Origin: Paenibacillus sp. KS-LC4
Lineage (GTDB): Bacteria; Bacillota; Bacilli; Paenibacillales; Paenibacillaceae
NCBI RefSeq assembly: GCF_036894955.1
Contig: NZ_CP145905.1
Location: 751,501 to 815,500, forward strand
DNA: 64,000 nucleotides
Reading direction: 5' to 3'
Shown here: positions 8,321-15,923 of the stretch, one piece after another
Position numbering within the stretch: position 1 is the first letter of the stretch
Layout of the letters: each line of letters begins with the position of its first letter
Position numbers and translations under genes: made by a program
The notes under the pieces: generated by a model
Told to the model about the DNA's origin: nothing
The model's database searches: none
The model's input: the letters and a program-made list of their open reading frames with translations, nothing else

Positions 8321-8923
8321 TTATAAGCAGCCGTTGTCTCTTAAATAATCCAAAATGAGGCGGACGGATTCCTTAAGCGTATGCCTGTCGCTTTCGATGA
8401 TGATTTCAGGCTGCTCCGGCGCTTCGTAATCGGAGGAAATGCCTGTGAAATCATGGATTTTACCGGCGCGGGCTTTTTTGTACAGTCCCTTCGGGTCTCG
8501 TCGCTCACATTCGGCTAGCGGGCATTTGACATAAATCTCAATAAACTCATCCTCGGAAAAAAAGGATCTGACCCGCTCGCGATCGGCTCGGTAGGGGGAG
8601 ATGGCAGCGACCAGCGCGATTAATCCGGCATCGGAGAACAGCAGGGCGGCTTCGCCAATGCGGCGGATATTTTCACTGCGGTCCTGCTGGCTGAAGCCGA
8701 GCCCCTGATTTAAGCCAAGCCGCAGATTGTCCCCATCCAAAACATAGCTGTGCATATGGCGCCTAAACAGCTCACGCTCCACTTCGAAAGCTAAAGTCGA
8801 TTTGCCGGAGCCTGACAAGCCGGTAAACCATAGCACGCAGCTTTTATGCCCATTTTGCTGCTGCCGCTCGTTCTTGCTTACTTGGGGAGAATGTCGCACA
8901 GTAGGGGGTGTTTCATGTTTCAT
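8321..8923 (-). CDS. cysC: Adenylylsulfate (APS) kinase
   Basis: This 200-residue enzyme phosphorylates APS to PAPS. The P-loop GLSGSGKST is at about 35-43, the DGDN motif at 63-66, and the family block FSQQDRSENIRRIGE at about 77-91, followed by SPYRADRERVR and the lid region DPKGLYKKA. Length is normal for a stand-alone CysC. No ATP sulfurylase, PAPS reductase or sulfite reductase gene lies nearby, so APS must be supplied elsewhere. The neighbouring sulfotransferase suggests PAPS is used here for sulfation rather than cysteine synthesis. The ribosome site is weak (GGAAGTGATG), so the exact start among the first codons is less certain. Confidence 0.93.
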   Translation of the reverse strand: MKHETPPTVRHSPQVSKNERQQQNGHKSCVLWFTGLSGSGKSTLAFEVERELFRRHMHSYVLDGDNLRLGLNQGLGFSQQDRSENIRRIGEAALLFSDAGLIALVAAISPYRADRERVRSFFSEDEFIEIYVKCPLAECERRDPKGLYKKARAGKIHDFTGISSDYEAPEQPEIIIESDRHTLKESVRLILDYLRDNGCL

Positions 8924-9000
8924 ATATCCACATCACTTCCGAAAGGGTGTTACAGACCTTTTTATACTAAATTATGTTGCGCTGCGGCAAGCGTTCGTAC

Positions 9001-9043
9001 AAAAACACAAAATCAGGCACAATAGCCTGTGCCTGATTTTGTG
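9001..9043 (-). terminator. Strong terminator after the SDR gene
   Basis: CACAAAATCAGGCACA (9006-9021) and its exact complement (9028-9043) form a perfect 16-base stem with a 6-base loop. On the minus strand the stem is followed by TTTTT, so it ends the SDR transcript and insulates the cysC unit. Confidence 0.9.
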
Positions 9044-9130
9044 GGGTACGGAACTTCCTCTCTATGTCCGGCCTTGCTGGCAGACTTGCGGGCTCCGGTT
9101 TGACCGTCCTACTAGTTAAATCTAGTGAGG

Positions 9131-9865
9131 CTAGCGCAGTAAATACCCGCCGTCGGGATGCAGCGTCGTGCCGGTCGTGTAGCTATTCGTCATTAAATAG
9201 ACAACCGTATGGGCGGCCTCAGCCGCTTCTCCAACCCGCCTCAGCACATTCATATTTGTGTAAGCATCATAGGAGGCATCGCGGGTTGCTTGCTCGGCCC
9301 CCTCCCAATTAAATGCCGTATAAATCGTGCCTGGCGAGATGACATTAGCTCTAATTTTCTTCGGTGCAAGCTCGACAGCGAGCGCTTTGCCCAAGCTTTC
9401 AATTGCGCCATTGCAGGCTGCATAGGAGGCTCCATCCGCAAGCGGCCGTTGGCTGAATGCGCCCGACATGAGCACGACGGAGCCGCCCGGCTGAAGATGA
9501 GGAAGCGCGTATTTCACCGCATAATATTGCGGCCAGAACTTCGCCTGAAAGCAGCTTTCCGCTGTCGCTTCATCCGAAGTGATTGGCCCCCGCACATAAG
9601 AGGCTCCTGGGGTGAACAGGTGGTCGAAGCTGCCGATTTGTTTGAAAAATAGTTCGAGCTGACGGTTGTCGCGATTATCCAGCGCATACGTCTCAACCTT
9701 GTCGGAGCAGAGCAACTGCCGGGCGGATGCCAGCTTCTCCTTGGAGCGTCCTGCAATGATGACGGATGCTCCTTGTTCAAGTGCCTGCCGAGCTGTCGCC
9801 AGGCCAATTCCCGAGCTGCCGCCAATAATGACGACGCGTTGATTTTTCAAAGTGAAAGCGGTCAT
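9131..9865 (-). CDS. Short-chain dehydrogenase/reductase with an atypical active site
   Basis: The 244-residue Rossmann-fold protein has the cofactor loop IIGGSSGIGLA (about 13-23) and Arg/Lys residues after the second strand (AGRSKEK) that suggest NADPH. The usual active-site Y-x-x-x-K is here Y148-A-A-C-N152, so the catalytic Lys is replaced by Asn. The NNAG motif is replaced by FTPGAS. A Ser is available in VLMSGAFS (134). The protein may therefore work poorly as a classical oxidoreductase or use another mechanism. It is divergent from an HxlR regulator at 10067 across a palindrome-containing 201-base spacer, which suggests joint control. The substrate is unknown. Confidence 0.85.
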   Translation of the reverse strand: MTAFTLKNQRVVIIGGSSGIGLATARQALEQGASVIIAGRSKEKLASARQLLCSDKVETYALDNRDNRQLELFFKQIGSFDHLFTPGASYVRGPITSDEATAESCFQAKFWPQYYAVKYALPHLQPGGSVVLMSGAFSQRPLADGASYAACNGAIESLGKALAVELAPKKIRANVISPGTIYTAFNWEGAEQATRDASYDAYTNMNVLRRVGEAAEAAHTVVYLMTNSYTTGTTLHPDGGYLLR

Positions 9866-9943
9866 AGGTAAACCTCCTGATTTTTATCGTTGGGCGAATA
9901 TCGCCGCTAAGGTTATTATTGGAGACAAGATAAACGTTGCCAA

Positions 9944-9981
9944 GTACGCATTTTTTTCGTACATAGTCCGAAATTTCGTAC
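9944..9981. promoter_or_regulatory. GTACG/CGTAC palindrome, candidate HxlR operator
   Basis: GTACG (9944-9948) and CGTAC (9958-9962) form an inverted repeat with a 9-base spacer; a further CGTAC lies at 9977-9981. The elements sit in the spacer between the SDR and hxlR-type genes. HxlR regulators usually bind such palindromes next to their own gene; binding here is inferred. Confidence 0.45.
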
Positions 9982-10066
9982 CATCAGTAAGCAGGCGGGA
10001 GTATGGCGGCGGGTGTGCAGGATAGGCATTTAACTGGTATGATGGTAGAGAGAGGAGTAGACTGGG

Positions 10067-10501
10067 ATGAATTTACAAGAGCCGAGATTGGCAGGAGTTA
10101 TTGCAACGCTGGAAGTAATCGGAGGCAAATGGAAGCCGCTCATCCTGTTTATTTTACTCGTAGAAGGTACGAAACGGTTTGGCGAGCTGCGGCGGTTAAT
10201 AATGGGTGTATCGCAAGGTACGCTTGCGAAGCAGCTTCGTGAGCTGGAGGAAGACGGGCTTGTGCAGCGTGAAATATTTCAGGAGATCCCGCCTCGTGTA
10301 GAGTACAGCCTGACCGAGCATGGACTTAGCGTGTCGGCAGTGCTGGACAGCATGTGCGGCTGGGGCAGGAAGCATGCCCGGTTTGTGAAAGAGCTGGAAA
10401 CCAATAAGGCCACGGATTCCCTCCAGCCAAAGGCATCAGCCGAAGCGACAGGGAAGACGGACCGGACATATGAGGAGATGAGTTCAAATGCAATTTCGTA
10501 A
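10067..10501 (+). CDS. HxlR-family winged-helix transcription regulator
   Basis: The 144-residue protein has the typical HxlR core: [14 protein letters not shown], then [32 protein letters not shown] and the wing [14 protein letters not shown]. Several family members (YodB, HypR) sense thiol-reactive compounds through an N-terminal Cys, but no such Cys is present here; the only Cys is in a C-terminal helix (DSMCGWG). The sensing mode is therefore unclear. The last about 30 residues are polar and probably disordered. AGGAG lies about 9 bases before the start. The gene overlaps the aldo/keto reductase by 14 bases and is divergent from the SDR gene; both are its likely targets. Confidence 0.92.
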   Translation: MNLQEPRLAGVIATLEVIGGKWKPLILFILLVEGTKRFGELRRLIMGVSQGTLAKQLRELEEDGLVQREIFQEIPPRVEYSLTEHGLSVSAVLDSMCGWGRKHARFVKELETNKATDSLQPKASAEATGKTDRTYEEMSSNAIS

Positions 10502-11426
10502 TTTAGGAAGAAGCGGTTTGAAGGTCAGCGAGATCAGTCTGGGAAGCTGGTTGACATATGGGGGCTACGTGGAGCGGGATAACGCCGTCAAAGCGATTCA
10601 GACCGCCTATGGTCTTGGCATTAACTTTTTTGATACCGCCAATGTATATGAGCGGGGCGCAGCCGAGAAGGTAATGGGCGAGACGCTGCGTGCCTATCCT
10701 CGTGAATCGTATGTGCTTGCAACAAAGGTGTTTGGCAAAATGGGAGATGGGCCCAACGATCAAGGGCTGTCACGCAAGCATATTACAGAGCAGTGTCACG
10801 CCAGTCTGAAGCGTCTTGGCGCGGATTATATAGATCTCTATTACTGCCATCGCCATGATCCGAATACGCCGATGGAGGAGACGCTGCGCGCACTGGATGA
10901 TCTGGTTCGCCAGGGGAAGGTGCTCTATGTCGGCATTAGCGAGTGGACGGCGGCGCAGATGGCGGAAGCCCATGCGATTGCGGATCGTTATTTGCTGGAT
11001 CGTATTATAGCGAATCAGCCAATTTACAATATGTTCAACCGTTACATTGAGAAGGAAGTCATTCCTTTCGGAGAACGAGGCGGTATTGGTCAAGTGGTGT
11101 TCTCGCCGCTGGCACAGGGCTTGCTGACGGGTAAATACAGTTCGGCAAGTGAGCTTCCGGCGGACAGCCGAGCAGCCAAGCTGGAGAACATGCGCAAAAA
11201 CGTGACCGACGAGAAAATTGCCAAGGTGCAGCAGTTGGGCAAAATCGCTGCGGAGCTGGAGCTGTCGGTTGGACAGCTGGCACTAGCCTGGATTTTGCGC
11301 CAACCGAACGTATCTAGTGCGCTTGTGGGCGCGAGCCGCCCGGCACAGGTCGAAGAGAATGCCAAGGCGGCAGGCGTGAAGCTAAGCGCTGACGTGTTGG
11401 AGCGGATTGAGGAAATATTGGCGTAA
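10488..11426 (+). CDS. Aldo/keto reductase (Kv-beta-like, AKR6/YghZ type)
   Basis: This 312-residue NADPH-dependent TIM-barrel oxidoreductase shows the full catalytic tetrad: Asp49 and Tyr54 in [11 protein letters not shown], Lys80 in LATKVFG, and His121 in LYYCHRHDP. The C-terminal cofactor-binding region [14 protein letters not shown] is present. The motif QPIYNMFNR and the overall pattern match the voltage-gated channel beta-subunit-like branch of bacterial AKRs. It likely reduces aldehydes or ketones such as methylglyoxal, although the substrate cannot be read off. The start lies within the end of the hxlR-type gene, so the two are translationally coupled. A terminator follows at 11516. 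Confidence 0.92.
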   Translation: MQFRNLGRSGLKVSEISLGSWLTYGGYVERDNAVKAIQTAYGLGINFFDTANVYERGAAEKVMGETLRAYPRESYVLATKVFGKMGDGPNDQGLSRKHITEQCHASLKRLGADYIDLYYCHRHDPNTPMEETLRALDDLVRQGKVLYVGISEWTAAQMAEAHAIADRYLLDRIIANQPIYNMFNRYIEKEVIPFGERGGIGQVVFSPLAQGLLTGKYSSASELPADSRAAKLENMRKNVTDEKIAKVQQLGKIAAELELSVGQLALAWILRQPNVSSALVGASRPAQVEENAKAAGVKLSADVLERIEEILA

Positions 11427-11441
11427 TATAGAAAGTTAAGA

Positions 11442-11508
11442 TAAAGAATCTAAATTAAAGAATCTAAATTAAGAACTCTAAATAGAAGAATCTAAATTAA
11501 AGAATTGA
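11442..11508 (+). repeat. Short AT-rich tandem repeat
   Basis: Four imperfect copies of a 14-16 base unit (AAGAATCTAAATTAA and variants) follow the aldo/keto reductase stop codon directly, before the terminator. It could be a slippage-generated repeat; no function is evident. Confidence 0.7.
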
Positions 11509-11515
11509 AAAGCAG

Positions 11516-11547
11516 GCCGTTTGGGGTTATTCCCAGGCGGCTTTTTT
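11516..11547 (+). terminator. Terminator after the aldo/keto reductase
   Basis: GCCGTTTGGG pairs with CCCAGGCGGC through two G-U pairs, followed by TTTTTT. Confidence 0.8.
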
Positions 11548-11550
11548 ATT

Positions 11551-11731
11551 TGCGGACTGACGTTCCGCTATTGTGGCCTTTTTGCCGATTTTAGCTGCTA
11601 AGCGGACAGGAGAGCCGCTATCGCTAGCCTAAATCTGATGAAAGGGGGATGGACGGGGTATTAGCTGCTCCTGAGTCCGCAGTCGCTATCTAAACCTATG
11701 ATTTTGCCGTAATAGCTGCCGCTGTGTCCGC
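11551..11731. repeat. Four REP-like palindromes in both orientations
   Basis: GCGGACTGACGTTCCGCTA (11552-11570) and GCGGACAGGAGAGCCGCTA (11602-11620) lie in one orientation. Degenerate inverse copies begin TAGCTGCTCCTGAGTCCGC (from 11662) and TAGCTGCCGCTGTGTCCGC (from 11713). The arms GCGG and CCGC allow each clear copy to fold, and spacing is about 50 bases. The layout resembles dispersed REP sequences rather than a gene. Confidence 0.65.
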
Positions 11732-11862
11732 CAAGGCTAGCTTTTTCAGGGGGGAATCCCATTCGAGCGTTCCGCCCGTGCGATTGTTGGATTTGTTTAA
11801 AAGATTGTTCTATTTTGTCCATTGCTCTTTGTTAGAATAGGAGGCTAAAATGAATAATATAT

Positions 11863-11877
11863 TGAGAATGAATATCA
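11863..11877 (+). promoter_or_regulatory. Fur-like box upstream of the ferredoxin-NADP reductase
   Basis: TGAGAAT-G-AATATCA fits the 7-1-7 Fur pattern TGATAATnATTATCA. It ends 24 bases before the GTG start of the flavoprotein gene. Confidence 0.7.
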
Positions 11878-11901
11878 ACTTCAATTTTAGGAGGAAGAAG
11901 G

Positions 11902-12945
11902 GTGACAGAACAGCTAGAATTATACGATGTAACGATTATTGGCGGCGGTCCGGCAGGATTATATGCTGCTTTCTATAGCGGGATGAGGGACATGAAGACG
12001 AAGGTGATTGAAGCTCAGGAGGAGCTAGGCGGACGGATGCTCATTTACCCGGAAAAAATGATCTGGGACGTAGGAGGCGTCACTCCAATTTTATGCGAGA
12101 AACTCATTGGACAGCTCAAGCAGCAGTCGCAAACCTTCGATCCGACGGTCGAGCTTGGGCAGCAAATTCGGAATTTGACGAGGCTTGAGGACGGCACTTA
12201 TATGCTTGAAGCATCTACGGGGGAGAAGCATTGGACGCGTACCGTTATTTTGGCGATTGGCCGGGGCATCTTGAGGATGGCAAAGCTGGAGCTTGAAGGT
12301 GCTGAGCGCTACGAAGTGTCCAATTTGCATTATACCGTGCAGGAGCTGGAGCCGTTCCGCGGCAAGCGCGTGCTTATTTCCGGGGGCGGCAACTCGGCTG
12401 TCGATTGGGCGAATGAGCTGGAGCCGATTGCGGCACAGGTGACGGTCATTCATCGTCGGGAGTATTTTGGCGGTCATGAGAAAAACGTCATCAGGATGAA
12501 GGAATCCTCTTGCGAGGTACGCACGCCATGGGAGGTTACGCAGCTAACCAGCAGCGATGGATCAACAATCAGCAAGGTAACGGTGAGACATTTGGAGACG
12601 GACGAAACAGAGCAGCTGGAAGTAGATGCGGTCATCGTTAATCATGGGCTTAAATCCGATTTCAGCGGTATTAAAGATTGGGGCATCGGTATGGATGAGT
12701 GGTGCGTATACGTCACTTCGAAGCTTGCGACCAATCTGCCGGGCATCTTCGCCGCGGGCGACTTTGCTTCCTATGACAGCAAGCTGAATCTGATTGCCGG
12801 AGCATTCACTGATGCCGCGCTGGCAGTGAACAGTGCGAAGCTTTTCATCGACCCGAAGGCGGATGGGGCTGCATATGTATCCTCGCATAATTCCCGCTTT
12901 AAGGAGAAAAACCTGGCTCTCGGTGTTAAAGAAGAGGATGCTTAA
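11902..12945 (+). CDS. Ferredoxin-NADP+ reductase type 2 (thioredoxin-reductase-like flavoprotein)
   Basis: This 347-residue flavoprotein has the FAD loop [18 protein letters not shown] (about 10-27), a second nucleotide-binding loop [17 protein letters not shown], and the C-terminal FAD motif [22 protein letters not shown]. The redox-active CxxC of thioredoxin reductases is absent, as expected for YumC/YcgT-type ferredoxin reductases. It probably moves electrons from NADPH to ferredoxin or a flavodoxin. The GTG start is set by AGGAGGAAG just upstream. A Fur-like box precedes it, and from general knowledge the Bacillus subtilis homologue YcgT is iron-regulated. Here it probably supplies electrons for ferric-siderophore reduction. 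Confidence 0.9.
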   Translation: MTEQLELYDVTIIGGGPAGLYAAFYSGMRDMKTKVIEAQEELGGRMLIYPEKMIWDVGGVTPILCEKLIGQLKQQSQTFDPTVELGQQIRNLTRLEDGTYMLEASTGEKHWTRTVILAIGRGILRMAKLELEGAERYEVSNLHYTVQELEPFRGKRVLISGGGNSAVDWANELEPIAAQVTVIHRREYFGGHEKNVIRMKESSCEVRTPWEVTQLTSSDGSTISKVTVRHLETDETEQLEVDAVIVNHGLKSDFSGIKDWGIGMDEWCVYVTSKLATNLPGIFAAGDFASYDSKLNLIAGAFTDAALAVNSAKLFIDPKADGAAYVSSHNSRFKEKNLALGVKEEDA

Positions 12946-12982
12946 TGAAAGTAAGAAAATTAGACAGTTTAGGATGTGAAAA

Positions 12983-14683
12983 ATGATGCTGCACTCTTCG
13001 GCTGAGGCTGGCCTGCCGCAAATCCAGCATAGCTTCTATATGCCTGTGCGGCTGCTGGAGCTTCCGCAAGGTCTGAAGGAATTACAGCAGGAGGAGGAAG
13101 TGAGGCCGCTCTACCGGATGCTCATCGTATGGGGCGGGGAGGGTGCGCTTTATATTCATAACTATTATCATGAGCTGTCCCGAGGCAGCGTATGGCTTAG
13201 CGGCCCCGCGCTGCCTAAGCTGCAAATAGAGCCGCGTATGGAATTGCGCGGTATCCTGCTGGAATACAGCTGTATTCCAGCTGCTGGGGAAGCAGGAGCT
13301 GGGCTTGAGCATGCTGCTCCGCTGCAGCGCTGTCCAGCTGTCATACTGCGGCTTGCCAGCGAGCTGGCGAATGTGTGGAGCGCGCATGATCCCCTTTCGC
13401 CTTTTCGCGTGCAGCAGCTATTTACAGAGCTGCTTGCAGAGCTGCATAGGGAGCTGGAGAGCCGGCAAAGACCCGCCAATTCGTGGCTGGAGCAAGCAGA
13501 GGCGTATATTGAGCAGCATTTCAGCGAGGATATAACGCGGGAGCAGATGGCTATTCGGGCCGGAGTCAGCCCGGAGCATTTTTCCCGAATGTTCAGGAAG
13601 CATATGGGCAGGACATTCAATGCCCATTTAACAATGTTTCGTATACGGAGTGTTCAGCAGCGTTTGCTGGCGGGAACAGCTCCTGATCTTGGTACGCTGG
13701 CGCAGGACGTTGGCTACAAGGAGGGCGTCTATCTCAGCCGTAAGTTTAAGGAAGGCATAGGCTTGTCGCCAACCGCTTATTTGCACAAGCGCAAACGGCT
13801 CGTTTCGCTGAATTTGAATCATACCGCCAGCCTACTGGCACTCGGCATTATTCCGGAGCTCGGTGTATATACGTCATGGCTGGAAGGGATGCGGGGAGGC
13901 ATGCAGCCGCAGCTGTGCCAGAGTCAGAACGGAAGCCGAAGTCGAAGCGGGAGGGGGAATGGAAACGAGAACGAGAACGAGAACGAGAACGGAAGCTTTA
14001 ACCCCTACGGGCATACGCCGCTTACGTTTTACGAGGCAATTGCGGCAGCTAAGCCGGATGTCATTATCAACTATAGCGGCGCAAAGGAGAATAGGCGGCT
14101 GCTGCCACTTGCTCCAGTCATTGAGCTGCCCTTTCGGACAATGAGCTGGCGAGAGCAATTTTTGCTGATTGCTGGCATCGTAAATCGCAGGCAGCAAGCG
14201 GAGGAATGGCTGCGGCAATACGATGAGCGGATTTATGCTATTAACCGCCAGCTTGATCGAGAGCTGGGTAGCAGGGGGACGGCGATCGTCTGGGAAATCG
14301 GCCACAATACCGCTTATTGCTTCAGCAGCAGCTTTGGAAGAGGCTGTCAGATTCTTTACGATGATATGGGCTTTCGCCTTCCAGCACCGTTACTGGAGCA
14401 AAATATTTCCGCCAAAGGCTTCATCGAAGCCGGCATTGAGATGCTGGCCGCCTATCCGGCGGATCACATTTTTATAACAGGACTGCCCACTTATGCTGAT
14501 GATAAAAAGCGGATGCAGCGTTTGTTCCAATCGACAGGCTGGAGAAAGCTAGACGCTGTGCGCGAGAATCGCGTACATATTTTGCAAGAGTCGGAGCTGT
14601 TCTGCGGGTATGATCCTTTGTCTTCGCAGGCACAGCTAAGGGAGCTTGCCAGCGTACTGGCGCCGCATCACAAATTTGCATAG
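12983..14683 (+). CDS. AraC-type regulator fused to a siderophore-binding-protein-like domain (Btr/YbbB type)
   Basis: The 566-residue fusion has an N-terminal AraC-type sensor region (about 1-160), two HTH motifs (about 166-270; DITREQMAIRAGVSPEHFSRMF and GTLAQDVGYKEGVYLSRKFKE) and a C-terminal domain (about 275-566) like FecB/FhuD-type ferric-siderophore-binding proteins. Such proteins bind the imported siderophore in the cytoplasm and activate uptake genes. There is no signal peptide, which fits an intracellular sensor. Residues about 313-337 are a low-complexity insertion (RSRSGRGNGNENENENENGS) encoded by a 6-base repeat. The downstream gene at 14777 encodes a secreted binding protein of the same fold and is the likely target. 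Confidence 0.92.
   Translation: MMLHSSAEAGLPQIQHSFYMPVRLLELPQGLKELQQEEEVRPLYRMLIVWGGEGALYIHNYYHELSRGSVWLSGPALPKLQIEPRMELRGILLEYSCIPAAGEAGAGLEHAAPLQRCPAVILRLASELANVWSAHDPLSPFRVQQLFTELLAELHRELESRQRPANSWLEQAEAYIEQHFSEDITREQMAIRAGVSPEHFSRMFRKHMGRTFNAHLTMFRIRSVQQRLLAGTAPDLGTLAQDVGYKEGVYLSRKFKEGIGLSPTAYLHKRKRLVSLNLNHTASLLALGIIPELGVYTSWLEGMRGGMQPQLCQSQNGSRSRSGRGNGNENENENENGSFNPYGHTPLTFYEAIAAAKPDVIINYSGAKENRRLLPLAPVIELPFRTMSWREQFLLIAGIVNRRQQAEEWLRQYDERIYAINRQLDRELGSRGTAIVWEIGHNTAYCFSSSFGRGCQILYDDMGFRLPAPLLEQNISAKGFIEAGIEMLAAYPADHIFITGLPTYADDKKRMQRLFQSTGWRKLDAVRENRVHILQESELFCGYDPLSSQAQLRELASVLAPHHKFA
13966..13990 (+). repeat. GAACGA hexamer tandem repeat inside the regulator gene
   Basis: About four copies of a 6-base unit (ACGAGA/GAACGA) encode Asn-Glu repeats. 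Length changes in units of 6 would keep the frame, so it can vary the linker but not switch the gene off. Confidence 0.8.
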
Positions 14684-14737
14684 TGCCAGATCATTTTAAG
14701 GCATAGTCATTTGCTCGCTTACACGTTAAAGTTTAAA

Positions 14738-14752
14738 TGAGAATGATTATCG
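14738..14752 (+). promoter_or_regulatory. Fur-like box upstream of the siderophore-binding lipoprotein
   Basis: TGAGAAT-G-ATTATCG matches 13 or 14 of the 14 defined positions of TGATAATnATTATCA, depending on the reference. It lies 24 bases before the GTG start at 14777, well placed to repress. Confidence 0.8.
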
Positions 14753-14776
14753 ACATAGAATGAGGGGGATTTACAC

Positions 14777-15829
14777 GTGTTTCTGAAAAAACAAGACCGA
14801 AATCATAAGCGCAGCATGGCTGCTATGCTAGTTATGCTAGTTATGCTGCTGCTTTGCGTAAGCGTCTTTACAGCATGTGGTGCGGCAGCAGATTCGAATG
14901 AGAGCAGCAAGGCGAATGCAGAGAGTGAAGCGGCGGCGCAGTCATCGAGTGAAGCAAGTAGTGCCGGGGCTACAGAAGCAACACCGGAGGCGAGCGCTGA
15001 GCCTAACGCAGTCAAAACCATTTCTACCGTAAAAGGGGATATCGAAATTCCCGCTCAGCCGAAGCGGATCGTAGCCGAAGAATATTTAGGCAGCCTAATT
15101 TCCCTTGACGTTGTGCCAATCGGTGCGCCGGGATTAACGCTGAAAAACTATTATTTTAAAACGGCGCTTACCGGCGTTGAAGATACAGGCGAATATGGCA
15201 AGCCATCTGTAGAGAAAATTGCAGCCTTAGCTCCTGATTTAATTATTACGGGCAATGGAGATAACTACGAGCTGCTGAGCAAAGTCGCGCCTACCCTCTT
15301 TATTCCTTATGGTGATCTCAAAAATGCGCATGAAGAGCTGACCTATTTCGGGAAAGTGCTGGGCAAAGAGCAGGAGGCGAAGACGTGGCTGGAGGAATTT
15401 GATCGCCGCATCGCTGAAGCGAAGGCGAAGGTTGATGCGGCCATTCCGGCAGACGCAACCTTTTCTATTTTTGAGCATATGGAGAAGTCGACCTATGCCT
15501 ACGGAGACAATTTTGGACGTGGCGGTCAGCCGGTCTATCAAGCGCTTGGACGCAAGCCTCCAACCGATGTAGCCGAAGTGATTATGGAGAAGCAATGGGC
15601 CGAGCTATCAGCAGAAATCGTTCCGCAATATGCCGGGGATTATATTATTATGACCTCGAACATTTGGACGGCAGCTGATTTTGAGGCTGATCCGATTTGG
15701 AGCAATCTTCCGGCAGTGAAAAACGGCAAGCTGTACGTATGGCCGGAGGAGCGCTCTTGGTACTACGATCCGCTTGCGGTGCTGGCTCAGACCGAGGAGC
15801 TTGCGGACTGGCTTACTAATGGCAATTAA
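14777..15829 (+). CDS. Iron-siderophore ABC transporter substrate-binding lipoprotein
   Basis: The 350-residue protein starts with a lipoprotein signal peptide (a hydrophobic Met/Leu/Val run, then VFTACGAAA), followed by a Ser/Ala/Glu linker to about residue 75. The FecB/FhuD-type domain opens with TVKGDIEIPAQPKRIVAEEYLG and contains LAPDLIITGNGDNYELLSKVAPT. The fold is expected to bind a ferric siderophore outside the membrane and deliver it to a permease. No FecCD-type permease or FecE-type ATPase lies in the window, so it must work with a partner encoded elsewhere. GAGGGGG upstream sets GTG 14777 as the start. It is paired with the fusion regulator at 12983 and has its own Fur-like box. 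Confidence 0.93.
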   Translation: MFLKKQDRNHKRSMAAMLVMLVMLLLCVSVFTACGAAADSNESSKANAESEAAAQSSSEASSAGATEATPEASAEPNAVKTISTVKGDIEIPAQPKRIVAEEYLGSLISLDVVPIGAPGLTLKNYYFKTALTGVEDTGEYGKPSVEKIAALAPDLIITGNGDNYELLSKVAPTLFIPYGDLKNAHEELTYFGKVLGKEQEAKTWLEEFDRRIAEAKAKVDAAIPADATFSIFEHMEKSTYAYGDNFGRGGQPVYQALGRKPPTDVAEVIMEKQWAELSAEIVPQYAGDYIIMTSNIWTAADFEADPIWSNLPAVKNGKLYVWPEERSWYYDPLAVLAQTEELADWLTNGN

Positions 15830-15870
15830 TCATTAGCTGGATGAAGCTTTCAATACGAGAAGCCGCACGA

Positions 15871-15904
15871 AAAGCCGCCGAAGCAAGTTCGGCGGCTTTT
15901 TTTA
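15871..15904. terminator. Bidirectional terminator between convergent siderophore-binding genes
   Basis: AAAGCCGCCGAA and TTCGGCGGCTTT form a perfect 12-base stem with a 5-base loop. T runs flank it on both strands, so it ends transcription from both sides. Confidence 0.9.
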
Positions 15905-15923
15905 ACATTTGACCCTTAAAGGA

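Noticed and set aside
11442..11508. CRISPR array
   Set aside because: The repeats are directly adjacent, short, imperfect and without unique spacers; no cas gene is present.
13874..14305. A 143-codon minus-strand frame opposite the fusion regulator
   Set aside because: It overlaps the reverse of the GAACGA repeat (giving a Val/Leu run) and conserved domains of the plus-strand gene; it has no start signal.
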